Made by a program: the position numbers and the translations under genes. Shown in pieces: positions 6,276-12,516 of a stretch of DNA of 12,516 nt. Each line of letters opens with the position of its first letter. Position 1 is the first letter of the stretch. The notes under the pieces were generated by a model. That model did no database searches, was not told where the DNA came from, and worked only from the letters and a program-made list of their open reading frames with translations. The stretch is taken from contig JAUNXD010000026.1 in the NCBI GenBank assembly GCA_030539985.1, positions 1-12,516 of the forward strand, in the 5' to 3' direction. Source of the stretch: Methanobrevibacter sp. (lineage in GTDB: Archaea > Methanobacteriota > Methanobacteria > Methanobacteriales > Methanobacteriaceae).

Positions 6276-7186
6276 TTTTGAATGTCTTCAAATGCGGAAG
6301 TTGCAGCAACTGCACCTTCTCCGCATGCTACAACCCACTGTTTAAGCCCAATGCAAACATCACCGATTGCATAAACATATTCAACATTTGTCTTTTGCTT
6401 TTTATCTATAATGATGTGTCCGGTTTCATCCAAATTCACATCTAACTGTTTTGCAAGTTCAGTGTGAGGAATATATCCTACGCTAATGAAAACCCCATTT
6501 GTCGGATGCTCAGTCACCTCTCCAGTCTGTGTATCCTTAAGTATTACTGATTCTACCATCATATCTCCTTTTATTTCTTCAACTGTAGCGTTGAGGATTG
6601 TCTGTATTCCAACTTCTTTAATTTGGTTTTGCAGGTGCTTTTGGGCTCTGAATTCATCTCTTCTATGGATTACTGTTACGTTTGCACCTAAATTTTTAAG
6701 GTATAATGCCTCCTGAAGGGCACTGTTTCCTCCGCCAACCATGACGATGTCACGTCCTGCAAAGAAAAATCCGTCGCAGGTTGCACAGTAACTTACGCCT
6801 TTTCCTTTGAAATCTTCCTCTCCTGCAACTTTCAGGTGTCTGTGTGAACTTCCGGTTGCAAGTATTATGGTTTTTGAGTGATAGGTGTCCTTGTTGGTTT
6901 TAACGGCAAAGCGATAGTCATCATCTGTTTTAATAATTTCAGTAACTTCCTCCATTTCCTTCAAATCACAGTTTTTGATTGCCTGTGATTTCATTTTTTC
7001 AATAAGTTCCAAACCGGAAATATTATCAAAACCAGGGTAGTTTTCCATCTGGGGGACTTCACGGCCTAATCCTCCAGCCATATCTCTGTCGATAATTAAG
7101 TTTTTAGTTCCCTGACGGCCTGCATAAATCCCTGCAGTCAATCCGCCAGGTCCTGCTCCGATAATAATGATATCATATTCGTTCAT
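6272..7186 (-). CDS. trxB: Thioredoxin reductase (FAD-dependent disulfide reductase)
   Basis: The protein has 304 residues, typical of low-molecular-weight thioredoxin reductases. It transfers electrons from a reduced cofactor through FAD and a redox-active disulfide to thioredoxin. GAGPGG at 10-15 is the FAD dinucleotide-binding loop. CATC at 134-137 is the active disulfide. GGGNSA at 151-156 is the nicotinamide-nucleotide Rossmann loop, and HRRDEFR at 174-180 is the motif that reads the 2'-phosphate of NADPH in bacterial enzymes. YAIGDV near the C-terminus binds FAD. In methanogens some homologues use F420H2 instead of NADPH, so the reductant is not certain. The start is ATG 7186 with GAGGT at 7197-7193, 6 nt upstream. 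The gene is monocistronic as far as visible and is divergent from the C_GCAxxG gene. Confidence 0.92.
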   Translation of the reverse strand: MNEYDIIIIGAGPGGLTAGIYAGRQGTKNLIIDRDMAGGLGREVPQMENYPGFDNISGLELIEKMKSQAIKNCDLKEMEEVTEIIKTDDDYRFAVKTNKDTYHSKTIILATGSSHRHLKVAGEEDFKGKGVSYCATCDGFFFAGRDIVMVGGGNSALQEALYLKNLGANVTVIHRRDEFRAQKHLQNQIKEVGIQTILNATVEEIKGDMMVESVILKDTQTGEVTEHPTNGVFISVGYIPHTELAKQLDVNLDETGHIIIDKKQKTNVEYVYAIGDVCIGLKQWVVACGEGAVAATSAFEDIQN

Positions 7187-7290
7187 GTTTTTACCTCACT
7201 GTAGTTAGATTAATTTATTTTTTAAATGCTAATTAAAATTAATGGTTTGATTAGTTATTTTAATATAAATGTTAATTTAAATTAAGTATT
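7187..7290. promoter_or_regulatory. Divergent promoter region of trxB and the C_GCAxxG gene
   Basis: This is a 104-bp AT-rich spacer between two divergent redox genes. On the plus strand, TTTTAATATAAAT (7257-7269) is a TATA candidate whose start point would be near 7289, i.e. at the ATG 7291. No SD is present there, so that message is probably leaderless. On the minus strand, TTTAAAAAATAAA (7226-7214) is a weaker TATA candidate for trxB, which does have a GAGGT SD. Shared regulation is possible, but no clear operator is visible. Confidence 0.45.
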
Positions 7291-7701
7291 ATGAGCAATA
7301 TAGAAGATGCAGTACAATTATTTGAAGAGGGTTACATGTGTTCACAGGCTGTTTTTGCAGCTTTTTCACAGGATTTAGGTGTTTCAAAAGAGGATGCCTT
7401 AAAAATCGGTACATGCTTTGGAAGCGGAATGAGAAAAGGGGAAGTGTGCGGTGCCTGCACCGGTGCGCTGATGGTATTGGGCTTGAAATATGGTGATGAC
7501 AAATCCCGAAGCGATGAAGTATGTGAGAAATTTCTGGATGAGTTTAAAGCCAAACACGGATCATACATATGTCGTGACTTGCTGAACTGTGACATAAGCA
7601 CCGAAAAAGGCGTTAGATATGCAAAAGAAAATAATCTCTTTAGAGATTTCTGTCCGAAGATGGTTGAATCCGCCTCAGAGATTGTTGACGATTTGATTTA
7701 G
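7291..7701 (+). CDS. C_GCAxxG_C_C family putative redox protein
   Basis: The protein has 136 residues and matches the C_GCAxxG_C_C family of small cysteine-rich proteins thought to be redox-active. Cysteines are at 17 (YMCSQA), 42 (GTCFGSGM), 53 and 56 (VCGACTGAL), 78, 94 (ICRDLL), 100 (NCD) and 121 (DFCPKM). The block CGACTGALMVLGLKYG is the family core. There is no membrane segment or signal peptide. The family's biochemical role is not established. Metal or Fe-S binding or thiol transfer are guesses. ATG 7291 lacks an SD and follows a TATA box at leaderless distance. It is the first gene of a three-gene cluster and diverges from trxB, which fits a redox role without proving one. Confidence 0.82.
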   Translation: MSNIEDAVQLFEEGYMCSQAVFAAFSQDLGVSKEDALKIGTCFGSGMRKGEVCGACTGALMVLGLKYGDDKSRSDEVCEKFLDEFKAKHGSYICRDLLNCDISTEKGVRYAKENNLFRDFCPKMVESASEIVDDLI

Positions 7702-7712
7702 AGGTGTTAAAC

Positions 7713-7952
7713 ATGGGAATATGTCCGCAATGCGGCAGCTTTGTAGATGAAGGCGAACCGTATTGTCCTTATTGCAGTTACTATCCGAGCTCAACAGACA
7801 GCGATGAGGATAACCTGATTGAAATAGATGGCAGGGAATATGACAGGGATAAGGTTGAGGATGCACTGAGAGACAATGGTTATGGCCTTGATGATTTGGA
7901 AAGCGGTCTGATTGATGAAGAAGAATTATCGGAAATCCTCGATTGGTTGTGA
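7713..7952 (+). CDS. Small zinc-ribbon protein, 79 aa
   Basis: The protein has 79 residues. The N-terminus MGICPQCGSFVDEGEPYC carries two CxxC knuckles (Cys4/Cys7 and Cys18/Cys21), a double zinc-ribbon that should bind one zinc. The rest is acidic and probably helical, ending GLIDEEELSEILDWL. No enzymatic motif is present. A protein- or nucleic-acid-binding adaptor is the usual guess for such proteins, but the function is unknown. The start is ATG 7713, with GAGGTG at 7701-7706 as SD overlapping the stop of the preceding gene. The in-frame GTG at 7704 belongs to that SD and is not the likely start. A second, smaller zinc-ribbon gene follows after 4 nt. Confidence 0.8.
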   Translation: MGICPQCGSFVDEGEPYCPYCSYYPSSTDSDEDNLIEIDGREYDRDKVEDALRDNGYGLDDLESGLIDEEELSEILDWL

Positions 7953-7956
7953 TTAT

Positions 7957-8091
7957 TTGACAAATCAATGTTTCTACTGCAGTTATCCAAACAAGGATGA
8001 TGCCGTGCGATGCATTAATTGTGGAATGTCATTGAACACGTACTGGAATAAACGGGATGGAAAAACTGAATTGGTTAGTAAAAAAAGATAA
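7957..8091 (+). CDS. Small zinc-ribbon protein, 44 aa, probable TTG start
   Basis: The frame from TTG 7957 to TAA 8091 encodes 44 residues beginning (M)TNQCFYCSYPN. It has Cys5/Cys8 and Cys19/Cys22 (RCINCGMSL), a textbook zinc ribbon with 10 residues between the knuckles, then a basic C-terminal tail (NKRDGKTELVSKKR). A GTGAT SD at 7949-7953, overlapping the stop of the 79-aa zinc-ribbon gene, lies 3 nt before TTG, the same arrangement as at gatD. An in-frame ATG at 7915 would give 58 residues and overlap the upstream gene by 38 bp without an SD. I prefer TTG. The preserved cysteine pattern is strong evidence for coding. Function unknown; probably cotranslated with its zinc-ribbon neighbour. 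Confidence 0.68.
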   Translation: MTNQCFYCSYPNKDDAVRCINCGMSLNTYWNKRDGKTELVSKKR

Positions 8092-8134
8092 TTTTACTAA
8101 AAAAAGAGATTTTGGGAAACTCGGTTGAGTCTCC
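8075..8134. terminator. Bidirectional terminator region between convergent operons
   Basis: Two structures fill the gap between the 44-aa zinc-ribbon gene and gatE. A perfect 9-bp inverted repeat, TTAGTAAAA (8075-8083) and TTTTACTAA (8092-8100), straddles the stop of the former. A second hairpin (8115-8134; 7 of 8 positions paired, loop GGTT) abuts the gatE stop. On the minus strand two T7 tracts (8105-8099 and 8086-8080) follow this second hairpin, so it looks best suited to end the vorA-gatD-gatE message. The plus-strand signal is weaker. Confidence 0.55.
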
Positions 8135-10000
8135 TTATAATAATTTTTGAATTTCTTCACGAACAATCTTGTTTACAAGACCACCGTCTGCTTTTCCTTT
8201 GAGTTGTTTCATACACATTCCCATTAAAGGACCCATAGCACCCATTTGACGCTCTTTAATCATTCCTTCATTTTGTGAAACAATGTCTGAAATGATTTTA
8301 GTCACGTCTTCATCACTCATCATTACCAAATTGTTTTTCTCGGCGATTTCTGCTATGTCAGCATCAGGTGTTTTGATTGTTTCAACTGCAAGTTTTCTCA
8401 CGCTGTCTTTTGCAATTTTACCATCCGCCAAAAGAGTGAAAATACATTTAAAGTGATCTAATGTTAAAACATTTATGTCATGACCTTCCCTTTTGATTTC
8501 ACGTAAGTCATATGCAAGAAGTGAAGCAACAGGAGTTGCATCAACATCAACATCAGCTAAAATATCTTCAAACATATCAGCTTCTTGCCTTTTGACGAGT
8601 TGTGTTGCCAAATCTTCACTTAACTTGTACTCTTCAATGATTCTTGCCTGTTTTTCGTCAGGCAATTCAGGCAAGTTACTTGCAATAGGTTCAATCCTGT
8701 CTTGTGTAATCTTAAACAACGGAATATCAGTTTCAAGATACATCCTATTTGCGGTTGGAAGAGGCCTCATGTACTCGGTGTTTCCGTCATCAAGCGCTTT
8801 TCTTGTCTCTTCAACAACACCCTCTAAACCTAGGTTTGCTCTTCTTTTTACTTCTTCAAGTGCGGAAACGGCTATATCTTCATTATGTGCAACAATGATG
8901 AATGCATCTTCATCCCCAATGTTTAAAAATTCAGTGATTTTGTCAACTTCCTCTTGTGTAATTCCGTAAGCGGGCAATTCATCAGAGTGGAAAATACCTG
9001 CAACGCCACGTTTTTTAGCATAAGTGGCGATTTCAGTACCGAATCTTCTTCCAGGCTGTACTTCACGACCGATTAAACTATCAAATCCTTTGAGCACAAC
9101 AGCTTTAATTGTTTCAGCTGATTTTAGGATTTTGGATTCGGTATCTTTGAGCAATTCATCTAAATGATGAATATCTTCAAGCACTTCAGCATTTCTTGAA
9201 TTAAGCTCTTTTTTAATATCAATTAAAGCTAATTGCCTTTGAACTTCGCGATTAACAATTTCAGCCATTAAATCCAAGTCCTGCACACCTTTTATTTCAA
9301 CACGTGCACCTTCGGCAATGGAAATGTTCAAATCCTGTCTGATTGTACCGAGTCCCCTTTTAACATTGGTACTTCTCAATATTTGACCAAGCATATATGC
9401 AACTTCCCTTACTTGATCAGGATGGTGCATTGAAGGGTCTGTTGTAATTTCAGCTAAAGGTATACCTAATCTGTCCAGTCTGAATTCGGTGAAACCGTCT
9501 TTGGTTTCAACTCTTCTTGCAGCATCTTCCTCTAATCCTAAACTTTCAATAATGACTCTACCGTAAGGAGTGTCAAGATAACCGTCAGTTGCAACCATAC
9601 CTGTTCTTTGGAATCCTCCTGTGTTACTTCCGTCAATAACCTGTTTACGCATAGTGTGGAATTCATCAACAATATGCATATTCATCAAACATGCAATAAC
9701 AATACAAATGTCCAATGCCTCTTCGTTTAAACTGTGAGGAGGTTCATCATCGTTTTCAACAAGACAAGTGTGTTTGGCAAAGTTTTCATATTTGAAATTG
9801 AGGCCTCTTAAGGATTCCTGCAATGCTGCTCTGTCGATTTCTCCAAGCTCTGATTGGGTTGGCCTTAATTTTCTTTGAACGAGTTGGTCAAAATCATCAT
9901 CAACAAGTTCTGTTTTACATGGACAGAATAATTTATGTTCACTATTTAATTGTTGGTGAATTTCAAGTCCCATTTTCAATCCTAATTTTTCGTAATCCAT
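8135..10000 (-). CDS. gatE: Glutamyl-tRNA(Gln) amidotransferase subunit E
   Basis: The protein has 621 residues, the expected length for the archaeal GatE subunit. With GatD it converts misacylated Glu-tRNA(Gln) to Gln-tRNA(Gln). GatE is the tRNA-binding and ATP-dependent kinase/transamidase subunit. The cradle domain starts with GLKMGLEIHQQLNS at 7-20, followed by LFCPCKTELV (Cys26, Cys28) and NDDEPPHSLN. GSNTGGFQRTGMVATDG and the IRQDLNISI/VEIKGVQDL blocks are GatB/GatE family signatures. An AspRS-like insertion occupies the middle, including RGVAGIFHSDELPAYG. The C-terminal part is the helical YqeY-like tail with KDSVRKLAVE and GPLMGMCMK. The start is ATG 10000 with GGAG at 10012-10009, directly after the gatD stop and 8 nt from the ATG, so it is coupled to gatD. 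Confidence 0.96.
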   Translation of the reverse strand: MDYEKLGLKMGLEIHQQLNSEHKLFCPCKTELVDDDFDQLVQRKLRPTQSELGEIDRAALQESLRGLNFKYENFAKHTCLVENDDEPPHSLNEEALDICIVIACLMNMHIVDEFHTMRKQVIDGSNTGGFQRTGMVATDGYLDTPYGRVIIESLGLEEDAARRVETKDGFTEFRLDRLGIPLAEITTDPSMHHPDQVREVAYMLGQILRSTNVKRGLGTIRQDLNISIAEGARVEIKGVQDLDLMAEIVNREVQRQLALIDIKKELNSRNAEVLEDIHHLDELLKDTESKILKSAETIKAVVLKGFDSLIGREVQPGRRFGTEIATYAKKRGVAGIFHSDELPAYGITQEEVDKITEFLNIGDEDAFIIVAHNEDIAVSALEEVKRRANLGLEGVVEETRKALDDGNTEYMRPLPTANRMYLETDIPLFKITQDRIEPIASNLPELPDEKQARIIEEYKLSEDLATQLVKRQEADMFEDILADVDVDATPVASLLAYDLREIKREGHDINVLTLDHFKCIFTLLADGKIAKDSVRKLAVETIKTPDADIAEIAEKNNLVMMSDEDVTKIISDIVSQNEGMIKERQMGAMGPLMGMCMKQLKGKADGGLVNKIVREEIQKLL

Positions 10001-10012
10001 ATTAACAGCTCC

Positions 10013-11323
10013 TTAATTCAAGAAATCCTTAATTGTCGATTTCTCTGAAAATTCACCTGCAACATTAGTTTGCATAATCTCTTTTACTTTTGTGTAATCG
10101 TCACTTTGACCTAATGCCCAGCATAATTTGACGTAGGTAGTTTCTGGGATCATATCCAATCCGGATATCACTCCAGCATCCAAAATGTTACGTCCGGTAG
10201 AGTAAACGTTCATATTCACCCTTCCATAAAGGCATTGTGATGTCATGATTACTGGAATGTTTTCATCCTGTGCTCTTTTGAATGAATCAATCAAGTCATT
10301 CGGAACATGTCCAAGACCTGTTCCTTCAATGACAAGACCTTTATAACCTTTATCAATATGATATTCAATGTAATCCTTGGAAATTCCAGGGAAACTTTTA
10401 ATGAATCCCACTTTCTCTTCAATGGAGGTATTCAATTCCAATTCGTTTTCACCACGTTTGGTATATGCATATTCAGGATTGATGTCAACCAGTTTGTTTT
10501 GGATTTTAGCTATTGGCTGTGCGTTAATGCTTCTGAAGGTATCTCTTCTAGAAGTGTGCATTTTCCTGACCTTTGTTCCTTTGTGAAGGTAGGTATACTC
10601 ATCGTTCAGGCTTCCATGCATACAGACGCATACTTCCGCAATGTCTGATTTGGCGGCAACCACAGAATCGATCAGGTTGATGTTGGCATCACTTGAAGGT
10701 CTGTCTGAACTTCTCTGTGCTCCTGTAATGATAATTGGAACAGGTGTTTTCAGCATGAAGCTCAATGCTGCTGAAGTATAATGCATTGTATCTGTACCGT
10801 GAGCTATCACAACGCCGTCAGCACCATCAGAAATGTCATTGGCAATTTCCTCAGCCGCCTTAACCCAGTATTCAGGTTTCATATCTTCACTTAATATATT
10901 ATATAATGCCTTCACGTTGTAGTTTGCATAATCCAAAAGTTCAGGATTTGCTTTAACCAGATCTGATGCGGTAAATGCAGGATGGACAGCACCTGTCCTA
11001 TAATCGATAACAGAGGATACTGTTCCTCCGGTTGAAACTATTGAAATGTTCTGCTTTGAATCGTCATGAGGAATTTCAGTTTCTCCAAATCCTATTTTTG
11101 GTTTTTCCCCTTTTTCAATGAGTTCTGCAGTTGTGTTTTCAATGGCCACACCAATATTGTAACCGCTTGATAATTTAATTACAAGATAACCGTCATCTGC
11201 ATCTTCTGGCCTGTCAAGTAAAATACCAGTATAGGAAATGTCCTCCTTGTTGACTTTGATTTTATCCCCTATACCTAAACCATAGTTTTCTATATAATTT
11301 TTAGCATTTTCTTTATAAGTCAT
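10013..11323 (-). CDS. gatD: Glutamyl-tRNA(Gln) amidotransferase subunit D
   Basis: The protein has 436 residues. It is the asparaginase-type glutaminase of the archaeal GatDE complex, releasing ammonia from glutamine and channelling it to GatE. An N-terminal small beta domain (about 1-85) precedes the asparaginase fold. The catalytic residues can be placed: STGGT at 97-101 (Thr98 and Thr101), HGTDT at 175-179 (Thr177, Asp178), and Lys254 in KVRKMHTS. GAQRSSDRPSSDA at 201-213 and the C-terminal TSQCLYGRVNM block are also conserved. The start is ATG 11323, with GTGAT 3 nt upstream as SD. A TTG immediately upstream (11326) is in frame but less likely. The gap from the vorA stop is 9 nt, and gatE follows after 12 nt, indicating one operon. 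Confidence 0.95.
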   Translation of the reverse strand: MTYKENAKNYIENYGLGIGDKIKVNKEDISYTGILLDRPEDADDGYLVIKLSSGYNIGVAIENTTAELIEKGEKPKIGFGETEIPHDDSKQNISIVSTGGTVSSVIDYRTGAVHPAFTASDLVKANPELLDYANYNVKALYNILSEDMKPEYWVKAAEEIANDISDGADGVVIAHGTDTMHYTSAALSFMLKTPVPIIITGAQRSSDRPSSDANINLIDSVVAAKSDIAEVCVCMHGSLNDEYTYLHKGTKVRKMHTSRRDTFRSINAQPIAKIQNKLVDINPEYAYTKRGENELELNTSIEEKVGFIKSFPGISKDYIEYHIDKGYKGLVIEGTGLGHVPNDLIDSFKRAQDENIPVIMTSQCLYGRVNMNVYSTGRNILDAGVISGLDMIPETTYVKLCWALGQSDDYTKVKEIMQTNVAGEFSEKSTIKDFLN

Positions 11324-11332
11324 CAAATCACG

Positions 11333-12516
11333 CTATGAATTGTTTTTTAGCCATTCAGCTCCCGCTTCTAAAACTTCAATATTCACATCAATGACTTTAG
11401 GTTTGGATGCAAACATTTCACGAATAGCATTTTCATAAGATTCACGTTTTAAGGCATCAGTCAGTTCAGTCAATGCACCTAAAAGTGCAGTGTTTGCAGT
11501 TCTGGCATTACCATGTTCTTCTGCTATATCTACACAAGGCATTGCAATGACCTTAATGTCTCTGTCGGTTTCAAATTCACCGATATGTGAATCGTAAAGA
11601 ATAACTCCTCCATCTTTAATGTCCTGTGAGAACTGTTCAAGTGAAGGTTTGTTTAAAGCAATAAGAACGTCAATGTCATCAACAACAGGGGTTCCTATTG
11701 TTTCGTTTGAAATAACAACTGAACAGTTGGATTTTCCACCTCTCTGTTCAGGTCCGTAACTTGGATACCATGAGACATGCTTTCCTTCAGCACAGGCAGC
11801 CTGAGCTATTGTTAAACCGGCACTTAATACTCCCTGACCTCCGAATCCGGAAACCTTGATGCTTGTTGGTTTGATGCTTTCGTCATCCACATAGCCGGAA
11901 TCATCGTCTCTTGTAACGTTAAATATTTTATCCAATGATTCAGTTGAAAAGTCACTTGCAGGTCTTTGAACAGGCTCTTTATCATATAGATTGTTTCTGA
12001 AGTTTTTAACAGGGAATTCCTTCTCCATTTGTTCTTCAATGAATTTTTGTGCACTTGCAACATCCTGTTTTAAGTTGGTAGGACAAGGTGATAGGACTTC
12101 AACAAATGAATAGCCTTTTCCATCCCTTTGAATGGTCAAGGCCTGTTTGATTGCGTATTTTGCAAGTCTGATTTTCAATGGGTTTGCAAGGGATACCCTT
12201 TCGATGAATACAGGTGCCTTCAATGTGTTGATCAATTCACACATGTGGGTTGGGTGTCCTGCATAGTCAGGATCCCTTCCGGTTTGGCAAGTGACGGTTT
12301 TTTCACCGATTAGAGTGGTTGGAGCCATTTGTCCACCGGTCATTCCGTAAACTGTGTTGTTCACGAAGAACACTGCCATCTTCTCTCCACGGTTGGCAGC
12401 CTGTAATGTTTCATTCAAACCGATTGAAGCTAGGTCCCCGTCTCCTTGGTAACTCATTACAATTGCATTGTCTTCAGCTCTTGAAATACCTGTAGCCACT
12501 GCAGGTGCTCTTCCGT
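11333..12516 (-). CDS. vorA: 2-oxoacid:ferredoxin oxidoreductase, fused TPP (beta) and gamma domains, probably VorA; 5' end outside window
   Basis: 393 residues are visible. The frame continues past the right edge, so the first visible residues GRAPAVATGI are internal and the GTG at 12499 is not a start. Motif GDGDLASIG followed by VNNTVYGMTGGQ is the TPP/Mg2+ site of the beta part. After a linker, VSGFGGQGVLSAG and YGPEQRGGKSNCSVV mark a gamma-type domain fused on. The beta-gamma fusion matches my memory of the Methanothermobacter ketoisovalerate oxidoreductase subunit VorA (about 480 residues), so about 85 residues should be missing. The complex interconverts branched-chain 2-oxoacids and acyl-CoAs with ferredoxin. 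VorB and VorC would be expected just beyond the edge. A 2-oxoglutarate or pyruvate enzyme is less likely, because those usually keep beta and gamma separate. gatD follows after 9 nt. Confidence 0.8.
   Translation of the reverse strand, partial: GRAPAVATGISRAEDNAIVMSYQGDGDLASIGLNETLQAANRGEKMAVFFVNNTVYGMTGGQMAPTTLIGEKTVTCQTGRDPDYAGHPTHMCELINTLKAPVFIERVSLANPLKIRLAKYAIKQALTIQRDGKGYSFVEVLSPCPTNLKQDVASAQKFIEEQMEKEFPVKNFRNNLYDKEPVQRPASDFSTESLDKIFNVTRDDDSGYVDDESIKPTSIKVSGFGGQGVLSAGLTIAQAACAEGKHVSWYPSYGPEQRGGKSNCSVVISNETIGTPVVDDIDVLIALNKPSLEQFSQDIKDGGVILYDSHIGEFETDRDIKVIAMPCVDIAEEHGNARTANTALLGALTELTDALKRESYENAIREMFASKPKVIDVNIEVLEAGAEWLKNNS

Noticed and set aside
8493..8969. Long plus-strand open frame (158 codons), Ser-rich, opposite gatE
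   Set aside because: It lies wholly antisense to conserved gatE coding sequence and has no SD or TATA box. It is a composition shadow.
10307..10648. Plus-strand open frame (113 codons) opposite gatD
   Set aside because: It is antisense to the conserved asparaginase domain and its sequence resembles no family. It is a shadow.
12497..12499. GTG at 12499 as the start of vorA
   Set aside because: The in-frame residues upstream (GRAPA) belong to the conserved oxidoreductase core, so the gene is cut by the window edge.
1..12516. Mobile elements, CRISPR arrays, tRNA/rRNA genes, defence systems
   Set aside because: The spacers are short (under about 135 bp), with no repeats beyond short inverted repeats at operon ends. 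No transposase, integrase or repeat-spacer pattern was seen.

Overview
The window looks like chromosomal core sequence from a low-GC methanogenic archaeon of the order Methanobacteriales, most likely Methanobrevibacter or a close relative. The evidence is a methanogen-type citramalate synthase, a KEOPS Cgi121 subunit, an archaeal Nre protein with a PCNA-binding tail, GMP synthetase split into two genes, the archaea-only GatD/GatE amidotransferase, and a 2-oxoacid:ferredoxin oxidoreductase with fused beta and gamma parts. Promoters are of the TATA type and terminators are T-tracts. I see no mobile element, CRISPR array, tRNA, rRNA or phage gene.

Layout from left to right. At 1-109 (-) there is probably the start of an unidentified gene that runs off the left edge. 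It diverges from cimA (142-1611, +), which is followed 1 nt later by cgi121 (1613-2104, +). The 3' end of cgi121 overlaps by 17 bp a convergent PLP-enzyme gene (2088-3035, -). That gene is translationally coupled to nreA (3028-4209, -), which lies upstream of it on the same strand. A hairpin plus T-tracts separates nreA from the guaA cluster: guaAA, an 86-residue unknown protein, and guaAB (6009 down to 4255, -).

From the same intergenic region as guaAA, an apparently leaderless 48-residue membrane peptide (6129-6275, +) reads rightward, and its stop overlaps the stop of trxB (6272-7186, -). Divergent from trxB is a three-gene + strand cluster: a C_GCAxxG_C_C redox protein, a 79-residue zinc-ribbon protein, and a 44-residue zinc-ribbon protein that probably starts at TTG. 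It converges on a second minus-strand operon, vorA (5' end outside the window), gatD and gatE. A short AT-rich terminator region with inverted repeats lies between the two.

Functionally this is central metabolism and information processing: isoleucine-precursor synthesis (CimA), branched-chain 2-oxoacid/acyl-CoA interconversion (VorA), GMP synthesis (GuaA subunits), Gln-tRNA(Gln) formation (GatDE), tRNA t6A modification (Cgi121), DNA repair (NreA) and thiol redox (TrxB, C_GCAxxG). No new multi-gene system stands out. The parts most worth a second look are the small genes that are easy to miss (the 86-aa protein inside the guaA cluster, the 48-aa membrane peptide, the 44-aa zinc ribbon, the left-edge gene) and the repeated use of a GTGA-type Shine-Dalgarno whose own GTG mimics a start codon.
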